From: Dillenia suffruticosa
Taxonomy: Eukaryota; Streptophyta; Magnoliopsida; Dilleniales; Dilleniaceae
Assembly (NCBI GenBank): GCA_033439265.1
Contig: JAVTVX010000019.1
Coordinates: forward strand, 3,479,501 to 3,543,500
DNA length: 64,000 nt
Direction: 5' to 3'
Every line of letters starts with the position of its first letter. Within the stretch, counting starts at the first letter, position 1. The position numbers and the translations under genes were made by a program. Of the stretch, positions 1 to 10,923 are shown piece after piece. Under the pieces are notes generated by a model that did no database searches, was not told the DNA's origin, and was given only the letters and a program-made list of their open reading frames with translations.

Positions 1-189
1 AATTTGTAACACATCTAATGAACTGAATGTCGACTCTTAGACTAGTTTTTTAAAAACTCATTCACTACTAAGTTGTATGCACCTTTTTAGTTAATAAAGT
101 CTTATTGTTTGTAATCAAATGTGATTATGATTGTTTTTATTATTTGTTTTGCTTACGATAAAGAGACTTGGGTTAATCTTAATACATAC

Positions 190-1268
190 AAACGTACCGT
201 ATAATATGATTGGCTATTAGAAATTATGTTAGAAGAGATTTTTGGCCTGGTTGTTAGATACCATAGTGGTATACAAATGTGGAAATGTCTTGAAAATCAT
301 GTTCTTGCCTTTAATAAGGAAAAAGAAATACAAGGAATTAGTTAGCAATTAGAAGATAGAATTGGCCACTAGAAAATTCAAAAAAATTACATATGATAAT
401 CTTACTATATATTATACAATAGACTTTACAGGATGTGGATAAAGTTTTCCAATTGACTAGAGTGGCCATGTTAACAACCCTATAATTTAGCAGTATTGTC
501 AAAAACTCTATAATTGCCGGGAAGGGGATGTCATGGTAGACATAATCGAGGATATGGTTTTTTTTTTTTTTTTTTTTTTATTATGGTTTGATCATCAATT
601 CAGTATTCGGAAATTTATCCTGACTAATTTAAATCGATCGCTTATAGGGTCCACTTTTGGGGACAGATCTCTCAATACTGATTTTTTCATTTCTATAAGA
701 GATTGAAATTCTAATCATAATTAAGAAACGTCAGTCGAAGACTTAGTTTCAATTCTAGAAATACATGTTTTACTCCTACGGATCTTATTCTTATCACGGT
801 GGTTTCCAACATCAATCCAAGGCCACAACCAAAATATTTGCAAAATGGTAATTTGCAACCTGCACAAACTACCAAAGGTGAAACACTTTGTCAAATTTGT
901 GGTATTCATGGTCAAATTGCTTCAAGATGTTGGTACAGGCTTGATCATGATTATTAATGTGAAGAAATACCTCAAATCTTTGCAGCACTCTCTTTTGATG
1001 AGCATAGAGATCCAAACTTTTGTGCAAATTATGCATCAACTGCTCATATGACATCTAATCCAAGTACTCTCCATTTTTCTCATCCATATCATGGTACCAT
1101 GAAAATCTATACGAGTGACGGAAATGCTCTATCTATTATACATATTGGGTCTGCAAATATTGGACATGTTAAACTAGATAATGTATTGGTGGTATTAAAA
1201 TTAAAGAAGAACTTACTTTCTGTCAGTGAATTTATTAAAGAAAATGACTATATTTTTGAGTTTTAACA

Positions 1269-1304
<36 letters not shown>

Positions 1305-1600
1305 AAAGACCAATAATAAAAAGAGTTCTAACAAAACGAACCCAAAGCGGAAAACTTTATACCTTGGATGATGGAGTTTAACATGCACTTGCGATAATCA
1401 AGATTGTTTTGAACATCCCCATTTATGCATTTTGAAAAATTTGACCTCAAATAATGTTACGAGTATTTGGGCAAAACCAGATAGACCATCCACTAGTAGT
1501 CAAATGAAAAAAAGTTGTAAACTTTATTTCACTTCGAATAATGAAAAGACTGATTTTCCCCTCTGCACAATTCATTATAATTCATAGGATCTTTCACTGA
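190..1600 (+). pseudogene. Ty1/copia retrotransposon remnant (gag, zinc knuckle, start of protease, GAG-pre-integrase)
   Basis: Broken reading frames give pieces of copia polyprotein in the correct order. Around 225-345 a gag-like stretch reads MLEEIFGLVV...MWKCLENH. Around 868-960 a degraded CCHC zinc knuckle (CQIC...ASRC) has lost the usual Gly-His pair. About 1048-1265 gives a protease-type segment that ends LLSVSEFIKENDYIFEF. About 1340-1600 keeps scraps that resemble the GAG-pre-integrase domain (YTLDDGV). Frames change repeatedly and stops interrupt them, so no protein can be made. A poly-T-headed insert at about 555-720 and a T-run near 1270 interrupt the frame. LTRs are not visible in the window. 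Family-level call is firm; exact ends are not. Confidence 0.7.
555..735 (-). mobile_element. SINE-like short repeat, poly-T headed (minus orientation)
   Basis: A run of about 19 T (559-579) is followed by a segment with a TATTCGGAAATT core, then GACTAATTTAAATCGATCG, and a pyrimidine-rich middle. The same layout recurs in diverged form near 2290-2450, 8560-8760, 15395-15600, 18850-19010, 27190-27310 and 34860-34950. Read on the minus strand the T-run would be a poly(A) tail, which suggests a retroposed element. It lies within the copia remnant. Target duplications were not resolved. The family name is unknown to me. Confidence 0.4.
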
Positions 1601-1609
1601 TCGATTCTA

Positions 1610-2970
1610 ATTAATATTTTAAATATTTTGTTATTTTTGTTAATGACTTCAAGATTCACTTGATTTTATCTACTTAATAAATTTGATTTCTCTACTTCGT
1701 TTAATCACAGATACATTTAATCCAAATTTACATCGAATTGTGTATCATACAGAATTGAATTCATATGTATCCCTTTAAAAAGATAAATAGTAACCCAACA
1801 TAAACATGTATAGTCTAATAAATGTGTATTTGATTGATTGGCCTTCTGGGAGAATATTATTTTTTTTTATTATATAAAAATTTAAATTTATGATTATCAG
1901 ATTAAAAAAGGAAGATTTATATCGTTAAATTATTACCTTGCAACGAAAAACATTGCTTCTAATTATATAATTTTTAGGCAAAAATATCCTTATAAAAAGA
2001 AAGTGGCAGCCCACCATCCGCCCGCAGTAATTCTTAGTCCACGGCCAAACCGCACTAAATGTCAAAATGCCATAAAGTGAATGTAAACCCCATGGAGCAC
2101 AAAACAAAAGGGGGTGGCCCCGCTGTTTGTCGCATACGACGATTGCATTGTCCGATGTCCAATTGTCTCCGCCCAGTCCTATCCAAACCACCGTCGGCCT
2201 TCCGTTAAAGTAAAGCGTCAATATGCACTAATACAGAAATATATATAGGTACCAAAAAAAACAAAGATATATATATTATATATTATCTTTTAAAACCATA
2301 TTTTAATTAATTTATTTTTTTAGTATCTTAAAAAATTTTAATCAAGAACAACAGATTTCTCTACATAATTTTTTTTTTTTTTAGATTTCAAATTCAAAAT
2401 TTAGTTAAAAAATTTAACATTTCATCTCATTAGTCCAACTGATTATTAACAGATCTGCTCTAATATTTCTCCGCTTTATAGGATTACAAATTTAAATTAA
2501 TAAATATTTTTTTAAGAAATATTGTACCGTTAATGCTTGGGTACAGCAGCAATTTTACTTCATACATGAATAATGATATATAAACTAAATAAAAGTAAAT
2601 AAACTAAATTATAAATGATAATTCACATAAATATGTTTTTATTAATTTTTAATTAAAAATTTATTCAAAATAATCAAAATATATTAATAATTTTAAAAAA
2701 TATATATAAATAAATTTATTAAGATATATAGACAGTCATATAAAATTTAATCAATAAAAAAAGTCCGACGAAAACCACCATAGAAACATGCTAGAAGCGC
2801 CTCTTGTTTACCAATATAAACTATTTTAAAGAAGTGTAAGATAAAGATTCAACTTCCTAAACCAAAATCTCTCTCTTAAAACTCAAGTCCCCCCCACCCC
2901 TTCAAATAATAATAATAAAAAAAAAGAATATTAGGGAATTGGAGTTATCTCATGTCCTCTTGAAGGCTGA
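1610..2970. other. AT-rich intergenic stretch without a recognised gene
   Basis: Mostly AT-rich sequence. 1925-2220 is less AT-rich and open on the minus strand for 98 codons, but the product (Trp/Gly-rich start) resembles nothing I know and may be chance. 2235-2450 resembles the dispersed AT-rich SINE-like repeat. 2750-2970 is the upstream region of the first DUF3774 copy, with a TATA-like ATATAAA near 2814. Confidence 0.4.
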
Positions 2971-2973
2971 AGC

Positions 2974-3204
2974 ATGATTTCTCCAAGCAGTCCTTACATT
3001 ATAGTAGCAGTTGTAGGAACTGTGGAGGCACTGAAGGATCAAGGTTTCTGCTCACCGAGTAGTCTACATCATCAGCTTTCAAATAAGAATCAGATCTCCA
3101 TTCGGGAAGCCAGGAGAGAGTCTTCTTCAACTTCCTCGGTGGTGGAAAGAAAACATTCAAGATGGGAAAAGCTTTCCTCTCAATCTCTCATAAGAGTTGT
3201 GTAG
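2974..3204 (+). pseudogene. DUF3774 (wound-induced WIP-like) copy 1, decayed
   Basis: The 76-codon frame matches the N-terminal signature of the plant DUF3774/wound-induced family: IIVAVVGTVEALKDQGFC aligns with the usual WIVAASVGAVEALKDQGFC. The middle is Ser-rich, as in intact copies. The C-terminal part begins EKLSSQSLIRVV and then stops where functional members read on through M-Y-L-S-C-W-G-P; a few residues past the stop are only weakly similar. The first Trp and most of the conserved tail are missing. It is the first of four copies on the same strand (others at 9275, 17521 and 24084). It could still yield a short divergent peptide, but decay is the simpler reading. The family role is known only as wound- or stress-induced small protein; biochemistry is undefined. 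Confidence 0.6.
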
Positions 3205-3317
3205 TTTAGCAAGGTGTATAAATTGTACATATTTATAATCAGAACGTGATTTATGAGTTTCAATTAATATTTTTATATAAATAACTGCTATTTTTGAGTT
3301 TATAATTAATTAGTGAG

Positions 3318-3440
3318 AAAGCGTAGTGCTCACACTTAGCACTTGCAATGGTTAGATTTCGAATTCGAATCTGATACACTTGAGCAACGTTAGTTCATTT
3401 TCGAAGCCACGCTACTTGCAAGGTTTTTTTCCTTTGGTTC
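3318..3440 (+). mobile_element. Possible tRNA-derived SINE fragment
   Basis: The stretch contains TTAGCACTTGCAATGGTTAG followed by TTTCGAATTCGAATCTG, which resembles a pol III B-box region, and ends near a T-run. It lies just downstream of DUF3774 copy 1. No target duplication was found, so the call is weak. Confidence 0.25.
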
Positions 3441-3444
3441 TTAA

Positions 3445-4200
3445 TTACTTTCTTTATAGAAAAACATGGATGAGTTATTAATTTTCAAGAGTTTAATAAA
3501 AACCCATATCAAAATTAAATTTGTAATATTATTCATGGGTCGACCTTTGATGCTCAAGACCTGGCTCTTAAGAGTGGCTACCAAGGTCGCTGTCTTCTCC
3601 CTTCAAACCAATGAAATTATTGTATGGTGGCTTTTGGGGTGGGAAGCTGCAGGGATGGTCGAGCACTATTCTCTCGTAAGTTAGTTGACTAGATGCATAT
3701 TGCACCCACGACCACAAAGGTAAAAATAAAAAATTCTTCTATAACTAATTACAAGGTAAATAAAAATATTTTTTTTGATAAATTAATGGGAAAATTGTCC
3801 TTAATTACTTAGAAATCCAAGAACTATCAAATATTGATATTGTGGAGGAAGCAGAACTTAGAATCTCTTTTTTTTTTCTTTTTTTTTTTTAAAATAAAAT
3901 GAAACAATGTTAAAAGAATTTAGCCCGATAGCACTATAAATTAAATTACAAAATTGGAATTATTTTTATAATTTTAATGTTGTAATTTTGAAATCTAAAT
4001 TTTGTCAAAATATTATAAAATTTTTTAATACTAATATTTTTCATTTACAAAACATTTCAATATATTAAATTAATTAATATTTATATAATTTTTTTTATCT
4101 ATTGTTTATAAACATCATTTTTAAAAAGTAAGAAATATACTTAGTTACATATAAAAGTGGATCTAATACTAGTCAAATAGAATTTTTTTTACTAGAAAAT
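3445..4200. other. AT-rich intergenic stretch
   Basis: No supported gene. Short open frames (for example 3466-3684) have no recognisable domain. Long A/T runs occur around 3870-3900 and 4085-4100. It runs up to the 5'-truncated LINE. Confidence 0.4.
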
Positions 4201-6530
4201 ATAATAAAATGAAATGTAAGGATTGTAAAGTTATATCGGGAGAGAGTGTAGCAATTCAACATAAACTCTTAGTTCTAGATATACGAGTATCTAAAAGACG
4301 AAAGAACCACCGTCTATTTGTAGAGCCAAAAATTAAGTGGTGGAATTTGAAAGGAGAAAATGTGATGGTTTTTATAGATAAATTAATTCAAACGATAAAT
4401 TGGTCCACTAATGATAATTCGGAAACAATATAGAAAGAGATATCTAATAACATTATGAGTATAAGAGATTCTTGGGGTATCTAAGAGCCAGGTCCCAATA
4501 GGCAAAGAATCATGGTGGTGGAATGAAGAAATTTAAATGGCTATCCGTACCAAACGAGAGTGTTATAGAAATTTTAAAAGTAATAATAGTAGTGATGCAT
4601 ATGACAATACAAAAATATAAAAAAAGATATGAAAAGGAGTATCCAAGAATCAAAGAGCAATATGTATAATGAACTATATAAAAGATTAGAGACTAAAGAC
4701 GGAGAGAAAGAGATCTACAGAATTGTCAAGTTAAGGGAAAGAAAAGGTAAAAATTTAAATGGTGTTAGGTGTATTAAGAGTGACACTAATAATATACTTA
4801 TAAAGGATGAGAATATAAATAAGCGTTGGTATGATTATTTTAACGCTCTCTTTAATGTTAAGAGTATAACAGATATATGAAATATTGAAATACTGTACAA
4901 GAGATTAATAGAGATTTTAAATATAAAATTCATCCTCATGAAGTGAAAAATACTTTAAAAAGAATGAAAAATAATAAAGTCGTAGGATCTTATGGTATTC
5001 CTATAGAAGTATGGAAATGTTTGAGTGAATTTGGTATTAAAGTGTTAATAGATATTTTCAATAAAATTTGGCAAACGAAGAGAATGCTCCAAATATGAAG
5101 GAAAAGTATAATTATACCACTATATAAGATCGGCATACCATAAAACTATGAGAGAAAGTAATAGAGTATAAATTGAAATTAGAGATAAATGTATTTTAAA
5201 ATCAATTTGAATTTATATCAGAAAAATCTACCACGGAAATAATCTACTTGTTAAAATATTTGATGGAAACATATAGAATACAGAAAAGAGACCTACATAT
5301 GGTATTCATTGATTTAGAAAAAGCATATGATAGGGTTTCTAGAGACTTACTGTGGTGGGCGCTGATGAAAAAAAGAGTATCCTTGAGATACATAAATCTC
5401 ATTAGAGATATGTATAAGAGAGTTGTAACCGACATAAGAACTTGCGGGGGTTTGAGTGATAGTTTCTCCATTAATATTGGACTCCATCAAAGATCGACAT
5501 TAAATCTCATTCTCTTTGCAATAGTGATATATGAGATCACAAAAAATATTTAAGATAAAATACCATGGTATATGTTTTTCGCAAATGATATAGTACTAGT
5601 TGGTAAAATTAGGGGGAGTGCTAGTATTAAATTAGAGTTATCGAGACACACATTGAAATCTAGAGGGTTTAAATTGAGTAAATCAAAAATCGAATATATG
5701 ATATGTAGGTTTAGCAATAGTTATAGGAATGATAAAAAAACGATTAGATTAAATGGGTAAAATGTACAAAAAAATGAACGATTTAGATATCTAAATTCTA
5801 TCATTTAAAATGATGGTAATATAAATGGAGATGTGAATTATAAAATTCAAGCGGATTTGATGAAATGGAGAATGACATCCAGAATTTTTTGTGATCGCAC
5901 GATACCATTACATTTGAAGGGAAAGTTCTATAAAACCACGATTAGACTTACATTATTGTATGGTACTGAATGTTGGGTTATTAAACAAAAATAAGAACAA
6001 AAGATAACTATAGTAGAAATGAGAATATTTAGGTGGATGTGTGAAAAAACTAAAAGAGATAGAATTAGAAATGAAGAGATTCGTAACAAATTGAGAGTTG
6101 GTTTAATTGTAGATAAGATGCGAGTGTGTCATTTGAGGTGGTTCGGTTATGTACAAAGAAAACTCAAAAATGCACCTGTTCGGAGAACCGATAACTTAAA
6201 TATAGGAGATTTAGTATAATGTAGAGATAAATCACTAAAAATTTGGATACAAATTATCCGTAAAAATATAGAAATTAAGGGTTTAGAGAAGAAAATGGTT
6301 TTGAATAGGAATGGACGGCGTAGAAGAATCCACATAAATTAAACCAATATATTTTAAATATTTATCTATTGTTTTATTAATTTATTTATATTTATATTTA
6401 TTTATATTTTTCTTTTTATTATATATATATTTTTTATTTTTATTTTTTCTATTATTTTCAAATTTGCCTCTCAAATTACCAATTTCAAATATTGGGATTA
6501 AAATTCTGTTTATTGTTATTGTTATAATAT
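4200..6530 (+). mobile_element. RTE-type LINE, 5'-truncated and decayed (copy 1)
   Basis: Several overlapping frames give one non-LTR retrotransposon polyprotein in order. About 4209-4433 fits the end of an endonuclease region and its linker. 5248-5553 holds reverse transcriptase: FIDLEKAYDRVSRDLLWWAL and, further on, GLHQRSTLN. 5572-5760 carries FANDIVLVG, where the catalytic FADD is FAND. 6019-6219 gives the C-terminal RWFGYVQRK and NLNIGDLV. Stops and frameshifts separate these pieces, and the catalytic Asp to Asn change adds to the evidence for inactivity. The 3' end is followed by AT-rich sequence with TTATTGTTATTGTT near 6511-6524, matching the short-repeat tail of RTE elements. The 5' end is missing. 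Confidence 0.8.
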
Positions 6531-6835
6531 TTATATAAAAAATTTTTGTATTTACATATTTTTCATATTTAATGAATTATTTACTTATTTAATCATAATT
6601 TTTGTTTTTATATTATTTATTTTGATTAATAATTATATATATGATCATTTTAGATTTTTGTTATAAAAGATGGTTATTCTATTATTTATATAAATAATTA
6701 ATATTTACATAAAATACTTATATTTTTATATTTTTGTATTTTTTTATGTTTTCATTTTATATATTATTATAAAATATTTTTTTTTCATATTATTTTATAT
6801 TTGTTTTTATTTTTCTGTTTTTGTTTTCAGAGGAC
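6525..6835 (+). repeat. AT-rich dispersed repeat, copy A
   Basis: About 300 bp of AT-rich sequence resembles 16395-16720 closely: both contain TTCATATTTAATGAATTATT-like, ATTAATAATTA and GATCATT blocks in the same order, then a T-rich segment with TTTGTTTT. Because both copies are low-complexity, similarity is partly compositional, but shared block order argues for common origin. Its class is unknown. Confidence 0.45.
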
Positions 6836-7267
6836 CTGGCACCCGAGTAATCCCGTGGGAGAAACAGGGGGTTCCTTTGTGTCGCAACTCGTTAGTATCC
6901 CCATTGTGAGCATCGCTGGTTGCTCATCCCCTCTTCCATCCCTGCCCTCACTTTTCTCTCTGCTCATCCTTGAGCCAAAAATCTCTGAAAACCACATGAA
7001 CTGCGGATACCCAAAACATTAAAATTTCACAAATAGTTTCTATTACAGAAACCCAAAGAAAAACCCCCACAAAGACATAGGAGTATACCTAGGAAATGAA
7101 GATACTAAAATTGTAAATATTGCATTTTAATTACAATCAGGAATCAAACTTTGACCATAAATTTAGGACAATTTACACCATAAATTTTGCACGTTCTCTA
7201 AATTTACGCTTACTCAAATTACAGGAGAAGTGAATAGGAGTTTGATACATAGAATAATAATTTTTGG
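6836..7267. other. Intergenic stretch, less AT-rich start
   Basis: From 6830 to about 7020 the sequence is distinctly richer in G and C (AGGACCTGGCACCCGAGTAA onward) than its flanks. It ends a 73-codon frame without a known domain. The junction with the AT-rich repeat at 6830 is abrupt and looks like an insertion or breakpoint. Confidence 0.3.
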
Positions 7268-7998
7268 TATTACAGAACCTCATATACGATGCATCATATC
7301 TTGGTTCAATTATTTAAAATAATAGTAATATAAATAAAGTTGTGAATAATAGAATTCAAGTGGGTCGAATGAAATGGAGAAAAACATTTAGAATTCTTTA
7401 TGATCGTATGATACTACTGCGTTTGAAGGGAAAATTTTATAAAACCGCTGTAAAACCTACACTATTATATAGTATTGAGTGTTGAGTTATTAAGCAACAA
7501 AATCAAAAAAAGGTTATAGTATAAATGAAAATATTTAAATGAATATGTGATAAAACCAGAAAAAATAGAATTAAAAATTAAAAAATTTGTAATAAGTTGA
7601 GAATTAGTTTAATTGTGAATAAGATATAAAAGTACCATCTGAAATGGTTTAAGCATGTGTAAAGAAAACTTAAAAACGCATCGATTAGGAAAATCGAAAA
7701 CTTAAATATAGGAGATATAATAAAATATAGAGTCTGGCTGAAAACTTGAATACAAGTTATTCGTAAAAATATGATAGTTAAGAGTTAGACGATTTTTTTT
7801 TTTTGATAAAGATTTAAAAGTTAGATATAAAATAGTTTTAAATAGGAATGAGTGGCGTAAAAAAATCCGTATAAATTAAACAAATATGCTTTATATATAA
7901 ATATAAATATTTTTATTGTTATTTCATACAATTATCGATTTTAAATATTAGGATTAAAATTCAGCTGATTGTTGTTGTTGTATTATAGGACCTCATAT
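7268..7998 (+). mobile_element. RTE-type LINE, severely 5'-truncated, with target-site duplication (copy 2)
   Basis: 7286-7980 aligns with the 3' third of LINE copy 1 (compare GAATTCAAGTGG and GAAATGGAGAAAAACATT here with 5840-5890). It ends in GATTGTTGTTGTTGT, the simple-repeat tail. It is flanked by an 18-bp imperfect direct repeat: TATTACAGAACCTCATAT at 7268-7285 and TATTATAGGACCTCATAT at 7981-7998, with two mismatches. That marks the insertion borders. The coding sequence is destroyed by stops. Confidence 0.75.
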
Positions 7999-7999
7999 C

Positions 8000-9130
8000 A
8001 TAAGCCAAGTTGATACATTGATCCATGTTATATATATACATGTGATGATAGTACTTTGTCAGATTTAAGGCAAATGATTGAAGTGGGATTCATAGATTGT
8101 TTTTGGGCAGGGGGGGGGATTGCTAACTTACTAACAAAAATTATTTTTTTGCTATTTTTCCCATTGTAGTTTAAGTTTGACTTCAATTAGCTTGAAAAAG
8201 CTTATTTATATTTAAATTCACAATATTATAAGATAAATAAGTTTACCCACAACCTTGATCTTGTTAATAACAAGATTAAGTATGCAATATTTGTACTTAA
8301 ATCATTGTACAGACTAAGCAATGTTCTCTTGTATTATCTTTCGAGCTAAATTTATATATATTTAAATAACAGAGGCTGCCCTTTGGTTCCTAAATCACCA
8401 CCATCCCGTCTCTTCACTGTTAGACAGTATAGTATTGCATGCTTGTGTGGCATTCAATCAGCCTTTGTGACTTTTGTACTCGAATCACACCACTTATGCG
8501 AACCCACCTAACTTCATGACCGGTTTCAACAGTTACACCAAAATAAAGATAGCGTAATTGACCTGTTAGAAGATTTCTTTTTTTCTCTTATCATCGGTAT
8601 TCGAAATCCGATTAATTCAATTTGTGTGTGATTCTATATGATGTAACTTTTTTTATTCTTAGATTTTGAAAGATATTTAGATAAAAGATTTAATATTTCA
8701 TTTCATTTAATCAAATATCCATTGATATTAGAAAATTATTTTGATCCTGGGTCATAGCTAGTTGGATAGAGACCGCCGAACAGGATTTGGTTGGGCCGAG
8801 GAATTTCTATGCATCATTTGGGAGGGTTATTTTTTAAGTAATTCTCAAACTTATACGATGAAGGATTCCAACAAGTTTAACCATCTTTCACCCCTTGTCA
8901 CAGAAGAGTCTCTTGTCTCTTCCCGTGATGGTGGTGGAAAAAAGGTAAAGGTAGTTTTAAGGGATATGGGCTCCCAATCGCTGGGCGCAAGTGGATTTAT
9001 AAAATGAAAACCATGGGCACAACCCCTATGAAGTGGCACCTCCTCAGGACATTCGGGATCCCAATCTAAACAAACCACAGCACTACTCCCAAAAAACAAT
9101 GGGCTTCTTCAATTTTCCACACAAAACAAT
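8000..9130. other. Upstream region of DUF3774 copy 2
   Basis: No gene seen. 8560-8760 resembles the SINE-like dispersed repeat (GGTATTCGAAATCCG core and a T-rich side). 8762-9120 is less AT-rich and ends at the TATA box of the next gene, so it may hold its promoter. Confidence 0.4.
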
Positions 9131-9138
9131 CCCATCTC

Positions 9139-9146
9139 TATAAATA
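9139..9146 (+). promoter_or_regulatory. TATA box of DUF3774 copy 2
   Basis: TATAAATA stands 129 bp before the ATG at 9275, in a C/A-rich leader. Transcription would begin about 30 bp downstream, giving a leader of roughly 100 nt. Confidence 0.55.
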
Positions 9147-9274
9147 CATTACACACACTAACGATCCTTTCATCAAAACAACAAAGCATGTGATTGACTG
9201 ATATCTGACATATCCAACTTGTGCCCCTTGCCTTCATTCTCCAAGCTAAAAGTTCAATTGATAGAGAGAGAAAT

Positions 9275-9553
9275 ATGAGTTGGACAAGAAGAGCATGGAT
9301 AGTGGCAGCAAGTGTAGGAGCAGTTGAGACGTTGAAAGACCAATTAGGCTTGTGCAGATGGGATTATGCAATTAGGTGCATTAACCAACATGCAAAGAAC
9401 AACATTATCAGATCACTTTCCCAGGCCCAAACGAGGCTTTTCTCGCAGTCTTCTTCTTCTATGGTTGGCAATATATCTGGGGTTGAGAAATTGCGGCAAT
9501 CAGAAGAGCCCATGAGGAAAATCATGTACTTAAGCTGTTGGCCAATCAGTTGA
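9275..9553 (+). CDS. DUF3774 / wound-induced WIP-like protein, copy 2, intact
   Basis: A single-exon gene for 92 aa. The start was chosen at 9275 rather than the in-frame Met at 9221, because MSWTRRAWIVAASVGAVE is the family's standard N-terminus and the longer start adds 18 unrelated residues. Conserved blocks in order are AWIVAASVGAVETLKDQ (residues 7-23), LCRWDYAIRCINQHAKNN (about 26-43), a Ser-rich spacer (SQSSSSM) and the C-terminal EKLRQSEEPMRKIMYLSCW (about 71-89). The very end is PIS where many members have GPN. The hydrophobic N-terminal third looks like a short membrane-associated helix, but that is inference. The family is plant-specific and typically induced by wounding; members of the group (WIP-type) are linked to stress and immune signalling, with mechanism unsettled. 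It is the best-preserved member of the local four-copy array. Confidence 0.9.
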   Translation: MSWTRRAWIVAASVGAVETLKDQLGLCRWDYAIRCINQHAKNNIIRSLSQAQTRLFSQSSSSMVGNISGVEKLRQSEEPMRKIMYLSCWPIS

Positions 9554-10505
9554 TATATTACCTCTTAGTCTAGATCGAAACAATACCTGTTTATGAGCTT
9601 TGTATTTTGATCAAATAGAAATGAACAGTGCCTGTCAGAATTTAAGGATTTTCTGTTATTTATGTGTATCAGTAGACAAACTAAATATATCGTCTCATCA
9701 TCTATGGAAATTCTAGTAATTCAAATCAAATGAAATGATTGAGATTTACGATATGAACCGTTTAGCTTGCTTGGGCCATCCAAGAATTCCACAAGTTTAC
9801 AGCTCACCTTTTGTCTTTTCTCTGTACTTCCAAATTGATCTTCCCCTCATCCGTTTCTTTTTGCCATGCAGAGTACTTGCCTGTGATGAAAATAATGTAA
9901 CATTCTCTTGCAACTAAAAAAATCACAAAAAAATAAAATAAAACACTTTTTTTTTTATATCTGGACTTTAAATCAATGGTAACTAAAATTAAAAATTTTT
10001 ATTAAAAATATATTATTTTTCAGCGTCAAACTAAAATTAAAACCGATATTAATTCAAAATTATTCTAGTCCAAATATATATTAAAAAAATTATACAAAAA
10101 TAAATGCAGCTACTTATTGTCTATAAGCACTCACATTTTCATATAAATCTTTACTTTTATTTATATTTGGGTTATTGTGTGTGTCTGATGCCATATTTTT
10201 TTTGCTTTTCTTTTATGTTATAATGCGGATTTTTTTCGATACATTTAGAAAAAGAATAATGATTAAATCTTTTATGAAAAAATGTATGGTATAACTGACC
10301 AAACATTTAGGTTAGTGAAAAAAATATTAAATTTTTTAATTAAAATTCAAATTTAAATTTAAAAGAAAAAATAGTTATATCGGAAACAGTAATTAATTAA
10401 AGTATTATTTTATCTTTTTGAAAATATTTAAATAAAATATTATTTTAAATATCGATCGTTCGGGTAAATACGGATAAAACATTTATAGTACAAGGATCGG
10501 GCATT
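9554..10505. other. Intergenic, AT-rich
   Basis: 3' flank of DUF3774 copy 2, then AT-rich sequence. No gene or repeat boundary recognised. A 60-codon frame at 9735-9917 has no known motif. Confidence 0.4.
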
Positions 10506-10512
10506 TCATGCT

Positions 10513-10675
10513 CAAGCCCATAAAAGGATCGAGTTGTGTAGGCATGGGTTAGATCCAAATAGGCCCACACACCATAGTGTAAAGACCAAATCAGCGGTCA
10601 TGATACTTTCAAGTTTTCTTCCGAATAAAAGAGCTTGGGAAACACAGACGAGCGGGCTTGCTGGATTAGGGTTTC
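10513..10675 (+). promoter_or_regulatory. SmD3 promoter: site II-type and telo-box motifs
   Basis: AAGCCCA (10513-10519) and AGGCCCA (about 10561-10567) are inverted TGGGCY site II elements. TTAGGGTTT at about 10666-10674 is a telo-box in the leader. Further AAACCCTAA (10991-10999) and AGGGTTTAGGGTTT (about 11074-11087) motifs lie in the first intron. In plants this combination is common in promoters of ribosomal and RNA-processing housekeeping genes, consistent with a core spliceosomal gene. Motifs are seen; activity is inferred. Confidence 0.5.
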
Positions 10676-10730
10676 GTAGAGATCGAAACAGAGAGCAACC
10701 TCCACGGTGAAAATCTAGAGAGAGAGAGAG

Positions 10731-10892
10731 ATGAGCAGAAGCTTGGGAATACCAGTGAAGCTTCTACATGAAGCAGCGGGACACATAGTGACTGTAGAGT
10801 TAAAGAGCGGAGAGCTTTACAGAGGAAACATGGTGGAATGCGAAGATAACTGGAACTGTCAACTCGAAAACATCAATTTCACAGCCAAGGTA

Positions 10893-10923
<31 letters not shown>

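Noticed and set aside
1925-2221. 98-codon minus-strand gene
   Set aside because: No domain, no family likeness and no neighbouring exon; left as unsupported.
9221-9274. Upstream in-frame Met as start of DUF3774 copy 2
   Set aside because: The added 18 residues have no family support, and the Met at 9275 matches the usual N-terminus.
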